Shown here: piece after piece, positions 23,401 to 34,680 of the stretch
Position numbering within the stretch: the first letter of the stretch is position 1
How the letters are laid out: each line of letters starts with the position of its first letter
Assembly (NCBI RefSeq): GCF_963678635.1
Contig: NC_087064.1
Span: forward strand, 52,160,684-52,224,683
Reading direction: 5' to 3'
Length of the DNA: 64,000 bases
From: Symsagittifera roscoffensis
Lineage: Eukaryota > Xenacoelomorpha > Acoela > Convolutidae
The notes under the pieces: generated by a model
What the model saw: only the letters and a program-made list of their open reading frames with translations
Databases searched by the model: none
What the model was told of the DNA's origin: nothing
Program-made: the position numbers and the translations under genes

Positions 23401-24880
23401 AACTTCCAGATTTGAACAAAAATGAAATTTTTCAACATTGAAGCAATCTTTTTCCTTATTACTCAAAAGAGTACGCCCTTCGAGAACTTATTCAATTATG
23501 CTCTTTTTTGTTTAGGACTTAAAGTTGTTCAAAATAGCTCAGAACACAATCAAAATCAAAGCACTGTTATGCACCCCATCCAGAAACAATTAGATAAAAG
23601 GGAGAAAGAATTTCCCAAACAAAAATCAAAAAACGTAGACAACAAAAAAATACCTCAAACAGAAAAAAAAAATGAAAATTAGAAAAAAAAAATTATACCA
23701 CAAGACCAAAAAGAAACATCTCCACATAGACAATCATCGTGACTTCGTAATCAGCCACGAAAAGTTTCCAAAACATTCATCCCGCAATCTAAAATATTAA
23801 AGAAACTTGAAGTTCAAAAACCACCTTAAATTCATTAACATTTTTACCTCCTGAAGATATTTTCATGAACCGAACATTTTCTCAAAATTCATGCTGAAAA
23901 GCACTTGAACAAACTACTTCAAATTTAGCCAATCAGAAGCCTTTCCGAATCATCTCCTCATTTTTAACACGACTTTTTTAGCCGACAAACAATCACCCTC
24001 TTGCCGATCTCTAACTATAATTAAAAGACCTCCAGGTCAAAAATAAGCAAACCGCTAAATATTGACTCCTGAAATAAACAAAGTTTCAGTATTACAACCC
24101 TCCCCCTATCAAGCAGTACAAAGATCAACAATATTGTCCCAGCTTATTAGACCTCAAAAACTCATCGGGCAAAAATATTAAATAAGCCTAAAGAATAAAA
24201 CGGACATGATCAATTAGCCTAAAGTACGAAAATCCCTTCGATACCCCCAATCATCCCATAAATAACAACAAAACGAGGAAGACTCTTAAGAGCCCTCTAA
24301 ACTTTCCTTTCTCAAAAATTGTCAAAATCCAACCCACTTGTCAAAAAACCGATAAATAATCCGACCACACTTAAATTTAGCCTCAAAAAAGAAAAAAAAA
24401 ACTCGACAAAGAAATCATTTCTTCAAATGCTTCTTTCTCAAACAGTTAACAAATTTCATAATATACTTTCAAACTTTTTTTCAATTCTTTCCAATTTCTT
24501 CAAATCTTGTATAATTTTTATATCTGATGTTTTAGAAATATTGATCCTTAACCTGATAACTTTTTTGCAATTTTTTCATCAGTTTTCATTCCCTAGCCCA
24601 AACCTACATCATTTTTCCAAATCATTGACCACCTCCTCAGGTACGATATTTCAAATAACTATCTAAATGTTCCAGCTTCTATTCATTAGAACAGATGTTT
24701 TTCTTCTTTTTATAATATTTCTCACTTTTTCGACATCCCTCATAATGACAATATGCAAATGTATAAAAAAAAAACTTTCGCATTAGCAACGATTTTTCTA
24801 ATTTTTTTCATTCAAGAATACTACAAAAAACACAAACCTTCCTCTGAAATAAATAATTTGTAAAAAAATTTTCCACTATT
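23401..24880 (+). other. AT-rich sequence after the pol remnant
   Basis: It holds a Lys/Gln/Asn-rich open stretch (23422-23682) and a hydrophobic, Phe/Ile-rich stretch near 24420-24600 (SQTVNKFHNILSNFFSI), both duplicated in unit I (20040-20220 and 20914-21150). Neither looks like a known domain. The second would be membrane-seeking if translated. Confidence 0.35.
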
Positions 24881-25940
24881 GCTAATCAACAACCTCCACA
24901 TACGTCCCCATCAACAACGTCCCAAGAACCTCCAACAACACCAACAAATACTCAAACAAATAACCCTCAATCATCAATACGGATCTCTTTTCAAGACAAT
25001 CCATGTACATTTGAAGAAAGACACGCACGATTGTCCGAACCACTAGAGCCAGTAATTCGCCAAGCATTGCTGAGCGAATCACAAAACGAACCATTATATA
25101 ATATATACCCCCTCTCCAACCAGATCCTAATAGAGCAAGACACCAAAATCAAAACCAAAACACACTAGAAATAAACCGACAAACTATTCATTCAAGACGA
25201 AATAGAAACTTGCAAAACCCCAGAGTTCAATTCAACATACCACATTCACCAACAAGAAATCCTGTAGACTTTTCTAGCAGTACAATTCAAAGTACGCTAG
25301 AGATTCCAATAGAACAAAACACATCGAAAATTCCCTCAGATTGTTTAGGTTCAACCCCTACATCTGAACAATAAGAGAAAACCCTTTTAATCCCCCAGCC
25401 ACTACAGAACATCTCCAATTTTGGATGACACAAGTTTTCACCCAAGGCGAACCAAATTTAGTAAATGATCCAATAGACGTTTCATCTGAAACATCTTTGT
25501 CACTACCTGAAACTTTTTCACTTCCTACAACCCCTTCTTTAACTCAAATTTCACAAACACTTTTTCCTCCAAATTTTCCAACAAATCTTGTCGCCAGAAG
25601 TAGAGAAAATTCAACAAATATTATACAACTACGATTAGATTAGAATACATTCGTAGCACCCTCTCCAATATTACACAACTGGGTACTGAACAGATTACAA
25701 TATCGACAAAATATCCACAAAGATATTCAAGAACATAATATACAAATACTTATACAGGACAATTTGATACTAAAATTTGAAATCACAGTAAGACTAAATA
25801 ATATAATTCATCATCCCTTACCCCTAGCCGCTCCGAATATAACAGCTCAATCTTTACCTCCCCATTGGTAACCACAGAAATAATCTACAAATACGATAGA
25901 TACACAAAAAAGACAATTGGATATATCACCTTTTATAATC
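24881..25940 (+). pseudogene. Decayed ORF preceding env, copy 2
   Basis: A proline/threonine-rich open piece (about 24885-25135, with EPLEPVIRQALLSESQNEP) is followed by pieces in other frames (25200-25375 and 25425-25643, with ETFSLPTTPSLTQISQTLFPP). The last continues toward the envelope-like gene and matches positions 1-160 of the window. I do not recognise it; it may be the N-terminal part of an envelope precursor or a separate protein. Confidence 0.35.
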
Positions 25941-25962
25941 CATATTCAGTATTATCGTACAC

Positions 25963-28428
25963 ATGTATCTTTTAAAGATACTAATATTTCAGACTCCTTT
26001 ATTTTTCACTTTTTCAAAACCCGACCATAACAATCCTTCCCTCCGAACAGGATCCCAGGATTTACTAGTCACACACTATGACTGTGAAGAAAATGAACAA
26101 AAACCTTTACAAAAATATGCAATAAACCAAGTCACTCAATGTTAATCCGAACCACAATCAATCGAAACAACAAATGTAATAGCAACACTTCACTCAAAAG
26201 CACGAGCTACAACACTAACAGGATATAAATTCACAGCGACGTTTTCCGAAACGAAAGTACATTGTTCGCAAGTCTCAAACGGAAACAAAAACAGATTAGA
26301 TCATGAATCTTTCTACCAAAGTAACATCAAAAGAATATTGCACCTCATCCCTGACGATTGCAAAAACGAACTTGAACGAGTAAAAATCACATCAAACGAA
26401 GGCAAAAACAGAAAACTAGTAAAATTTCAAGTTTTTCCATACTCAGCACACCACGCTGAACTTGAAAAGTATCAAGGTCATATAAGATTAGATAACAAAT
26501 TTCCATTTCACGGAGCAGATGGAAGATTAACTTACGATATCTATGATAAAACTGGATACAACACATTAGAATAAACAACCCCTCAAATTGTAAAGCGGAT
26601 CCAAAAAATAAAGCATACCAAGAAATAATGATTTTTGATTGGAAAAAACAAATTGAAAAAGTACAACTTACACGTGACTTAAGAGATGACACTATATTTT
26701 ATCAAGGAATCAGACTCCCTTGCAAAAACGACCAAGGATAATGCGATCCTACTACACGCACACAGGCAACAACTGTTTGGTTCCCCGAAGACACCTGTAC
26801 CACATTTCAAGTAGCAAAAATACACGCTATAATGATAATATTTCATCAAAAAACGTTAATGAATCAATCCCGTTTGAAGAAGTAAACCCTGATCATTTCA
26901 GACATAGTAATTTTAGATTTATAAACATTCATACTATAGAAAATAAATTGACACGTTTCCAAATATACCCAGAAACGGAACTTGCATGTAATTACACCAA
27001 ACCACTTTACAAAACACAATATTCAGAAATTCTTGTCGAATACGAAGACGGTTTCGACATGAATACAGGAAAATAAATTATACATCCAATGGCTACATCT
27101 CACTCAACCACTGACGAAAAATCATTTGTCCCAGTAAAATTTCTAAAAAACACAGGAAACATTGGTGGAAAATTAAAACCACAAGATAAAGACAGTACAC
27201 GTTTACAAGAACTATCACTAATGACATTCATTTTGCCGCAATCAATTATGGCATATACTTAGACTTGAAATTAGACTACACAATAAGTAGAATCTTTCAT
27301 GAAATGCCTTTGACAGAACTTGAAACACTCCATCAATTATAAGAACTTGAACGCATACAAATTTTACAATCACTTGCACTAGCAGTACTTAAAATCCCTT
27401 ATGCAGGATATTTATTGTCAGGAAACAGATCAAAATTTATTGACTATGAAGGCAATAAATATATTTTTATAGGGGACAAAAGATATATTTTTGTATATTT
27501 TTGAAGACGAAAGATGCTATAAAAGAATCCCAATATTCTACAAAAACAAAGTACATTTTGTTGATACTCTCCCGCAGAACTTAATTTTGGGATACAGCAG
27601 TTCCATGTGGATCAGAAAATAGCCACAGTGTAGTACAATTAAACCCTGACCAAGATAAATACTATCTTCTCACACCGTATTCTACACTTGTGCAACTACT
27701 CAAAAAATTTGTTAATACTCTCCCGCAGAACTTAATTTTGGGATACAGCAGTTCCATGTGGATCAGAAAATAGCCACAGTGTAGTACAATTAAACCCTGA
27801 CGAAGATAAATACTATCTTCTCACACCGTATTCTACACTTGTGCAACTACTCAAAAAATTTTCACCAGAAAGCATTAGAGCTATTGCCCGCAACCCCAAT
27901 AATGATTTACAATCAATCGGCATATACTCTAAATCTGAGATTCAACATCACATTCGAACACAACAATTTCAAGAATTACTCACAAAAATGGACACAATAC
28001 AACGACAATCCATAGATCAAAACCTACGCAAACTTGCAGAAACAGCAGGCTTTTCAGACATATACGCACAAGACTATAGCGGATATTTTAAAGATATAAA
28101 AGATTACATTTACTTAAATGGCGAAAAATACAGACAACAAGATATATCAACAAAAATATTTTTAGTTTTGTGAACTTGAAAAACGAACTTCTTGCCTTTC
28201 AGGATGGATTTCTTTTCTCTCTCTTAAAAGGAATCTACAATACATGCGCAATACACACGCAAGTAAATAAACAAGCAAGCGTAGCACGCATACTTTTTGC
28301 AGGATTTTTCGGAATATTTTCCACATCAATAAACAAATGACATCTAGACGCTCAAATAAAAGAAAACAATACCAAGATATCAACAACACCAAACACATAT
28401 TATGAATCACGAAATAAAACGAATACAA
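25963..28428 (+). pseudogene. Envelope-like glycoprotein gene, broken (LTR element copy 2)
   Basis: The signal-peptide-like start (MYLLKILIFQTPLFFTF, 25963) leads to LLVTHYDCEENEQ. Further pieces follow: 26155-26575 (RATTLTGYKF, HAELEKYQGH), 26590-27076, 27290-27460, and a C-terminal part at 27841-28173 (FSPESIRAIARNP). A hydrophobic run (VARILFAGFFGIFST) follows near 28276-28320. The layout matches a class of arthropod LTR-element envelopes related to chuvirus glycoproteins, which is inference from the early YDC motif and the overall plan. Frameshifts, stops and a 151-bp internal duplication make it non-functional. Confidence 0.6.
27560..27861 (+). repeat. 151-bp tandem duplication inside env copy 2
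   Basis: The block starting GTTGATACTCTCCCGCAG (27560) repeats from 27711 (GTTAATACTC) with only about two differences, ending CTACTCAAAAAATTT. Copy 1 has a single copy. The length is not a multiple of three, so it shifts the frame. Confidence 0.85.
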
Positions 28429-28639
28429 CGCCTACAGCACCACAATTGCAAAACCTAAATCATAACCATCCCCTATCATTGGTACCGCGAAATTTCAGAA
28501 ATATCGCCCTAACAAACCTCATAACTTCGAGATCTAATTATCCACGAAGCCCAATCTACATACAACTCACCATTTTTTTCTCAACTTCACCTATTGTATT
28601 AGAGACACTAAAATACAAGGCAACCCCCGAAATAACGAT

Positions 28640-28965
28640 CTCATCTCCCAGATGTATATCTTCTGTCCCCTATACAATCTCCTAAATGTAGAAGAATCCC
28701 GCCCACTAATTTTCCCTCATGAATTCCTCAAGCCCATTGAAGTCCCAATCCTGGAATTCATATATAACACTCGCTATAATCACAAACTATAAAACCTTAT
28801 TCAAAACACACCGTACGAACAATCACCCAGCACTGAAGAGCACAACATCATTAAAGCACTCGAACTGCTTTGGCCACTTCTGCAAATTAAACACACTATT
28901 CGTTTGCTCTCTAAACTATTAACCTCATCTGATATGATCCATGATGCTTTTCCTCATTACTAATA
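28640..28965 (+). pseudogene. Conserved ORF downstream of env (copy 2), one stop
   Basis: This is the counterpart of 4150-4473. It reads EESRPLIFPHEFLKPIE, LLWPLLQIKH and SDMIHDAF before a stop near 28963. An in-frame TAA interrupts it near 28790 (after NHKL). Conservation between copies on the protein level suggests a real accessory product of the element. Confidence 0.5.
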
Positions 28966-30294
28966 AACTCATGCAACACTAACCATTCTTATTAAATGTT
29001 TTCTTTTTTCTTCATAGGCACAATCATCAATCATCTACAAAACAAAAAGCAAAATGAAAAACAGAAACTTCTTATCAATTAATAAAATTCTATTAACCTA
29101 TTCAATAATTGAAGCAATAAAATTAGCCCGTACAGAGCAGTAAATTGATATATAAATTCTTTTCCCCAAAGCAGTAAATATTCATACAATTGAAAATAAA
29201 TTAACAATTTCAACCCCTAAATCAATCAGTAAACTTCATAATTTTCAAGTAGTAAATTGATAAAAATTGTTCATAAATTACAGATAGCAATACTAACATT
29301 TTTAGAGACGCTTCTCTGTATACTCTCGCCCATAAAATCTATCCAAATTCGCATTGCTCGCCCACAAAGATTGGTTTAAAATAATGAATTTAAGTCTCTA
29401 CTTTCACTGATAACAACTCTAACAAGCTTTAATACTTCTCAGACTTTCCTTTAACCCGGTTTGAAAGGAATTATATAATAATCCAAACTAACCAACGCAA
29501 GCTTACTAAACACCATAAACCATAACCTAACAGCATGACTAAGAAAAGAAAACCCACGGTACCCAAACTGGATTAACACCAGCTTAGAACTGGATAAATT
29601 ATTCTTTTGAAGACTACTTTTAAGTCTGAACACAAAAGAACAAAACACCAAAAAGTCGAAAGACAAATCCAAAACAAACAAATTGGATTTTTGAGAAAAA
29701 TACATAACCAAAACAACAGAAGAAAAACCAGTAAAAAATAGCATGAAAGGTGGAACTAAAAACAGGACCCTCCAAAAAGAGAGCATGAAATTATACCCTC
29801 ACTTCTGGTCTAACCCACCAGAAGAGGACGTCCTGAGCATGCTCTATAGCCGGCCTCACCCATCGTGCTACATCCACGCTTTGTGACCTCCACGAGACTA
29901 TTTTTGATGGGAGTTACTCAAGTGTGAGTAGCTCTTAAAAATAACCGAACTAAATAGTAACACTTTTGCGATAAAAACTAGTACAAAATCATGACTAAAA
30001 ACAAGATTAACAAAGATTTATATCTGTAAATAATACAATGCAATATATAGATAATATACAGCCCAAAGACGAGCAGCAAGGAACTTGACAACCCAATCAC
30101 ACTCCAACTACGGAATGGCAAACCCACCTGACATGCTGCCTACAATCACTACACTCAATGGATTTAAAGTACGACTTGGTATCGCAGCAAAGGAACTCTA
30201 TTGCAACAGAACAATGACCATCTCGATGTTCAAGTATACGTACAGATCCAATTCACCAGGCACTGCATCCAAAAGCGAACTACATGCCCTTCCC
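28966..30294 (+). other. 3' non-coding part of LTR element copy 2
   Basis: It aligns with 4474-5860 of copy 1. The final part before the LTR, and the first half of the LTR, are deleted relative to copy 1: CTTCCCGGGCAAACCGG joins internal sequence to the middle of the LTR. No credible ORF. Confidence 0.5.
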
Positions 30295-30466
30295 GGGCAA
30301 ACCGGTGTACACTAGATCTATTGAGACTAGGAGATATAAGAGTAAGATTAAGATCGGTATTAGACTAAGAAGTTGCACGAATCTATCCGGCCGAAATTAA
30401 GTGACGAGCAGACGGTGTACCCTATCTGAAATTACTCTATGAGTATAGTACATAATACATAACTCA
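30295..30466 (+). mobile_element. Truncated 3' LTR of LTR element copy 2
   Basis: It matches the last ~175 bp of the 5' LTR, from CGGGCAAACCGGTGTACAC to ATAACTCA. The 5' ~200 bp is deleted. ATAT and the second half of the host exon follow directly. Confidence 0.8.
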
Positions 30467-31440
30467 ATATGTTCAGGCTTAGTATGAAAATCAAAATTTT
30501 CGTTGACTCATTCCTTGATACTGTTTTTAAAAGGATAGAGAATTTTGGTTAAAGAAGACTGGACAAACTCATTCGAAATTCATTCCCTCAAAACAATTCA
30601 ATAGGAAACTTCTCGGAAGCTGACTTTTGAAAAAAAAAACATTGTAACAAATTTTTGTACTATACAAATGAAAAATTTTTAATCGCTCGACTTTTTAACT
30701 TTTATTTTTGTAAAAACTTCCACGCAACTAGAGTTGGACATACTTTAAGGTAATTATGCAATTTTCCTGGATATGGCAAATTTAAACAACTACACATCGG
30801 TCAGATAATGAAAAAAGGTTTCAAAGTAATATCACAGATGTTTAGTATACAAGTAATCGGAACAACTGGCCAAGAAACCCGGATATAAATATTGCGCCGC
30901 TAAATTGGAAAAAAGTGAAGTAGGTTGCACATAGTATGAAGCCGGGTGCTACTAAAAAGCCGTTTTTTGAAAACATAAATCAATCTACCGACCTTCCAGC
31001 AAGTCTTTTGCTGCGTTTTTGAAAATTTTAACTTGAAGTTATAGAAAACTCAAGTAATTCAACAGCATCAACAGGGTATCAATTTTGTAAAAACAAAAGC
31101 GCGTGTAGTTAAATCTTGTATGATTTGATTAAGCCAGGTGTTTTTGATGAATGGTCCGATATCAGTTTTGACGCAGGTTGAGATTTTCGACTTAGATCGC
31201 ACCGTATGAGTTGACCCAATGTGAGTTTTTGAATCCAAATTGGTTTAAAAAGCTCGCGTTATATTTGACCATCTCGTAGGTATGTTCGAACTGGTCAACC
31301 CGAATCGGGTACGTTTTGATTGTCTTGACCAATTTGCTACGACTTTTACAAACCAAGTTTTTTTTCAAACCCAGTCGTCTCTTGCTGTAAAAATTTTTGT
31401 ACAATGCAAGAGCAGGTGCGGGTATAATTGCTGCCAAACA
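30467..31440 (-). pseudogene. Host segmental duplicate B, far side of the LTR element
   Basis: After the ATAT, GTTCAGGCTTAGTATGAAAATC matches the signal-peptide part of exon A (9212-9232). The next ~900 bp align with the upstream region of copy A. On the minus strand the start codon region (near 30510) is present, but the frame contains a stop, so copy B was already or has become a pseudogene. Confidence 0.55.
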
Positions 31441-31547
31441 AATCATCTGATCCTTGTTTCGCTCCCTTTCAATGGCTGCAAAAGAGATATGACCAGACAT
31501 TCTCGCCCTCAATCATTTCTGCCCCAGACAGTTCCGCCCCAAAAATC

Positions 31548-31631
31548 CAGTCATTTCTGCCCCAAAAGCAGTCAAATGGGAACTGACTGTTTTTGGAGCG
31601 GAATTGACTGTTTTTGGGGCGGAAATGACTG
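31548..31631. repeat. 28-bp inverted repeat with 28-bp spacer, GC-rich
   Basis: CAGTCATTTCTGCCCCAAAA... (31548-31575) is the near-perfect reverse complement of TTGACTGTTTTTGGGGCGGA... (31604-31631). Further half-copies of the GCCCCAAAA word lie at 31520-31545 and inside the spacer. It may be the end pair of a tiny element or a strong cruciform. Confidence 0.6.
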
Positions 31632-31737
31632 GGAGCCCAAAAGAGAGTTTCAATTATTTGGTATCTTTTAGTCTTCTGGCAAGATTGACATCCATTGACA
31701 TCCAGCCTGTGAACAATTTGCAATAGTGTACTCTAGG

Positions 31738-31800
31738 ATAAAGAACACTATTGCAAATATTGCAAAGTACACTATTGCAAAGTACACTAGTGTACAAGTG
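31738..31800. repeat. Short direct repeats of TATTGCAAAGTACAC
   Basis: Three to four imperfect copies of CACTATTGCAAA(GTA) in tandem, just before the Penelope-like fragment. No further role is visible. Confidence 0.5.
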
Positions 31801-31827
31801 AATGAAACCCACAAAACAAAATCAATA

Positions 31828-32370
31828 ATCTGAAAAAGGGCAATGACATATATGAACATCTTTAAAACAAATTGAGTTCAACAGGTACTCAAACGGCTTG
31901 TTTTTACGGTTTAGAAAAAGTACTTAAGAAAGACATACAACTGCGCCCTGTTCTACGTTCGATTTCTTCGTGGAAGTTCATATTACATCTTGAACAAATC
32001 ATTGGCAAAGTTTTTGATAAAATTGAGGGAGCGAACATGGAAACAAACACACAGCCAGCACGAGAGATTTTTGAGAAGGCTGAATTGGACTCCGATGAGA
32101 ACATAATTTCTTTAGATTTTGAATTTTGTAAACTAAAGTTCCACTCAAAGAGGCTATCAACAAAGCACTCAGAAAACTTTATAAGCAAGAGAAGCCTCCA
32201 GACATTTCACACATCACTATAAAGATATTGTTAAACCTAGCTGTAAGTCAAGTGCACTTTAATTGCAATGATAGGCATACACAGAAGAATGGTTGATTTT
32301 GAGAGCATCTTTTTCAGTCATACTGGCAAATTTGTGGTTGAAAGAGTTCGAAATCGTTTTGAGGAAAGAG
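31828..32370 (+). pseudogene. Penelope-like element fragment (RT, copy a)
   Basis: It closely matches the RT part at 35385-35830. The frame contains FYGLEKVLKKDIQLRPVLRSISSW and later ENIISLDFEFC, which correspond to the Penelope RT fingers and motif A. The following stretch (near 32300) matches the motif B region in broken frames. It ends where similarity to the other copy is lost, near 32370. Confidence 0.6.
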
Positions 32371-32520
32371 TGTCCCATAATTGTCTTATTTTCAGTCTTA
32401 TTGATCCGATCATTCGAAATGATCATTTGTGTGTCTTAGTTTTTTTCTTTTTTTTTCAAATTTTCTTTGTAGAAAAAACCGGATGTTTTTTTTTGTTACA
32501 AAACACTGAATATTAGAATC

Positions 32521-32835
32521 TTGCAAACCCCTGTCTGCTCTTACTTGGTTTCGACTATATCAACGAGCAGACGAACAGAATGTTATTCAGAGCTGTTGAA
32601 TTTTTTTGTCTACTCCAGATCAGCATATCCTAATTTTAAAAAAGAAACTTGGTTGAGTTTTGAAGCAAAAGAAACGCTAAAAGTGGTTTTGTTTGATTTT
32701 ATTTCAACCATTTCGAAGAACAATCAGACAGAATTAGTCAAATCGGCATTCCAATTCCTTCTGTTTCTGATTCATTGCTCTGAGTTCCACTCTTGTACTG
32801 ACATTTTGAGATACGACATCAAAATTTCTATTTAG
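32521..32835 (+). CDS. Open stretch of unknown identity (104 codons)
   Basis: An uninterrupted frame without ATG is preceded by a pyrimidine-rich tract and an AG. It contains CYSELLNFFVYSRSAYPNFKKETW and LVKSAFQFLLFLIHCSEF. It could be a host exon or chance. No copy elsewhere in the window supports it, and I do not recognise it. Confidence 0.2.
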   Translation: MQTPVCSYLVSTISTSRRTECYSELLNFFVYSRSAYPNFKKETWLSFEAKETLKVVLFDFISTISKNNQTELVKSAFQFLLFLIHCSEFHSCTDILRYDIKISI

Positions 32836-33657
32836 TTTAACTGCTTTTTTCACAATTAGTCAGTTTGATATTCCAGGTATCTCTAAATCATTGTTTTTTT
32901 TTCAATTTGAGCGTGGAACACTGAATAATTGCTAATTTCTATGTACAGTTTTTTGTTTTTTATTCCGACCATTTGAAAAATGAGGAGTAACTTTGTATTG
33001 GGGTGTCTTTTAGTTTTTTTCTTTTTGTTCTCAACGCAAAATGAGGAACCATATAATGATCGGACTGGGCTGAGTGTTATATAACTTTAAAACCCGTGAT
33101 TCTAAAGTCGTGATTCGAACCACATTAATGATGTCGAGAAAAACCGGTTTGAAAATTTGAATTTTTTTGTCTTAATTTGGGCAAATAAAGCAAACGAACA
33201 GGCTTAAAAGTCAAACTATGTCCAATTTAAAACCGTAAAAGTTAAGTTTATTATGCTAAAATTAATTTTTCGACTTTTTTAGCTTCAATTCGGAAAAAAA
33301 AATCTTCAAAAAATTCAAAAGTTTTCTACAAAATTTTTTTTATAAATAATCTTTTGCTTTTCTCGTCTTTTTCTGCAAAAATGGCGTCTATTTTGCCTTG
33401 ATTACTATGACTGTCAATTATGCCCAATTTAAATTTTCGCGTAAGATACTTTTATCACACCAAGTAGAAAAATTTTCACTCATTCGGAAAAAATTTTTCA
33501 AACCGTAGCTTTCTGAAGACCATGGTCGGAACATTCTGTGCTTTTGCAGAGTAGCTATCTATTCTTCTTATTTTGCCAGGAAACGCAGAATTTCTTTCCT
33601 CATTAATTAAAAAACTCAAACCTAATTCTAATTTTTTGCAAATTGGCTTATTTTACA
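32836..33657. other. No gene seen
   Basis: AT-rich sequence without a credible ORF. A ~70-bp block (TTTTCACAATTAGTCA...CCAGGTAT.TCTGAATCAT) recurs at 37427-37492, so it is probably part of the Penelope-like family. Confidence 0.4.
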
Positions 33658-33993
33658 ATTTGTTTTTAAAGTTTGAAGCAAAATGCATCTTGTAGGTACA
33701 AATTTTTAGGAAACCGAATCCAAAGGAAAGTCATATTATGATTTTGTTACAAGTGTTTTAAGTTTTCGGCAAAAGCGTATCTCAATTCTCATTGAAAAAT
33801 TGAAATTTTGGAGATGAATCATCAAACCAATTCAATAACACCGGTATTTTCCAATGAAAATTGAGATACTTTTTTGCCGAAAACTTAAAAGACTTGTAAC
33901 AAAATCATAGTATGACTTCCTTTTGGAATCGGTTTCCTAAAACATTGTACACACAAGATGCGTTTTGCTACAAACTTTTAAAAACAACTTTGC
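33658..33993. mobile_element. Foldback element with ~140-bp arms
   Basis: The left arm (about 33658-33805) and right arm (about 33855-33993) are reverse complements with scattered mismatches. One arm reads GGAAACCGAATCCAAAGGAAAG and the other the complement of GGAAACCGATTCCAAAAGGAAG. The spacer is about 50 bp. No ORF is present. The structure would form a long hairpin, as foldback MITEs do. Confidence 0.75.
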
Positions 33994-34189
33994 TTTGCAT
34001 TTACGTTGTACTCTATGTAGACCATTGTTTTGTTTGATCAAATCTTTTTACTTGAATTATTGTTTTGGTTTACAAAAAGTATGAAATCTTTTACAGAAAC
34101 TGAGCAAAGAATATGCACCATCAACCATATTAGAAAGTTTTTAAATCGATATCCAATTCCTTCAATTCTTAAATCAGGTAAATGGTGTA

Positions 34190-34680
34190 CTTTAGGATAA
34201 AAGGGCATGCCCATCATCCCAGAAGCGCTGAGACGAACCGGCCCTTTGGTCATTCCCGTGACCAAATGCCACTTATCAAAGAGGAAGGGAAAGCACGAGC
34301 CAGATTTGGTGAAAGACTGTCTGGAGCTTAATCAAGATAGTGCCCAGGAATTGAATCAATGAGGCTGGTGATGGAGAACCGGGACAACATACCAGGACAG
34401 ATTGGAAAGACTAGATCAACAAAAAACAGACCCTCACAGACAAGAAGAGAGGCACTAGCCAAACGAAAGGAGAGGGCCAAGTGGATTGTACTTCATCAAA
34501 CTCCTAGTGTTGTTTTGTCGTTCTTTGCTTTGTGCCTCAAAAAGTTAGTTTCTCGTGGTCTGCAAAAATATGAATTCAACACTTTCCCTACCTTTATACG
34601 ATGGATATTAGTGCTTGAATATCTCAAGCGGTGTCTTAAGCTAACTAAATGTTTTCATAGACTTAAGTTTCTGAGTTAAT
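34190..34680 (+). other. GC-richer block with a basic open stretch (34359-34679)
   Basis: This block is less AT-rich than its surroundings. It encodes MRLVMENRDNIPGQIGKTRS and a Lys/Arg-rich stretch (RREALAKRKERAKW) before the composition drops again. It lies upstream of the Penelope-like RT in the same direction and may be its N-terminal part. This is tentative. Confidence 0.3.

Larger units (their letters stand above)
21182..24665 (+). repeat. Tandem direct duplication within pol, unit II
   Basis: It repeats unit I from the late protease-RT spacer through the IN remnant and the untranslated stretch ending near CAAATAACTATCTAAATGTTCC. The word AACAATGTTT is present at 17757 and at the junction, and a similar AACAGATGTTT occurs after unit II at 24690. 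This points to a short-homology duplication. Confidence 0.85.
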
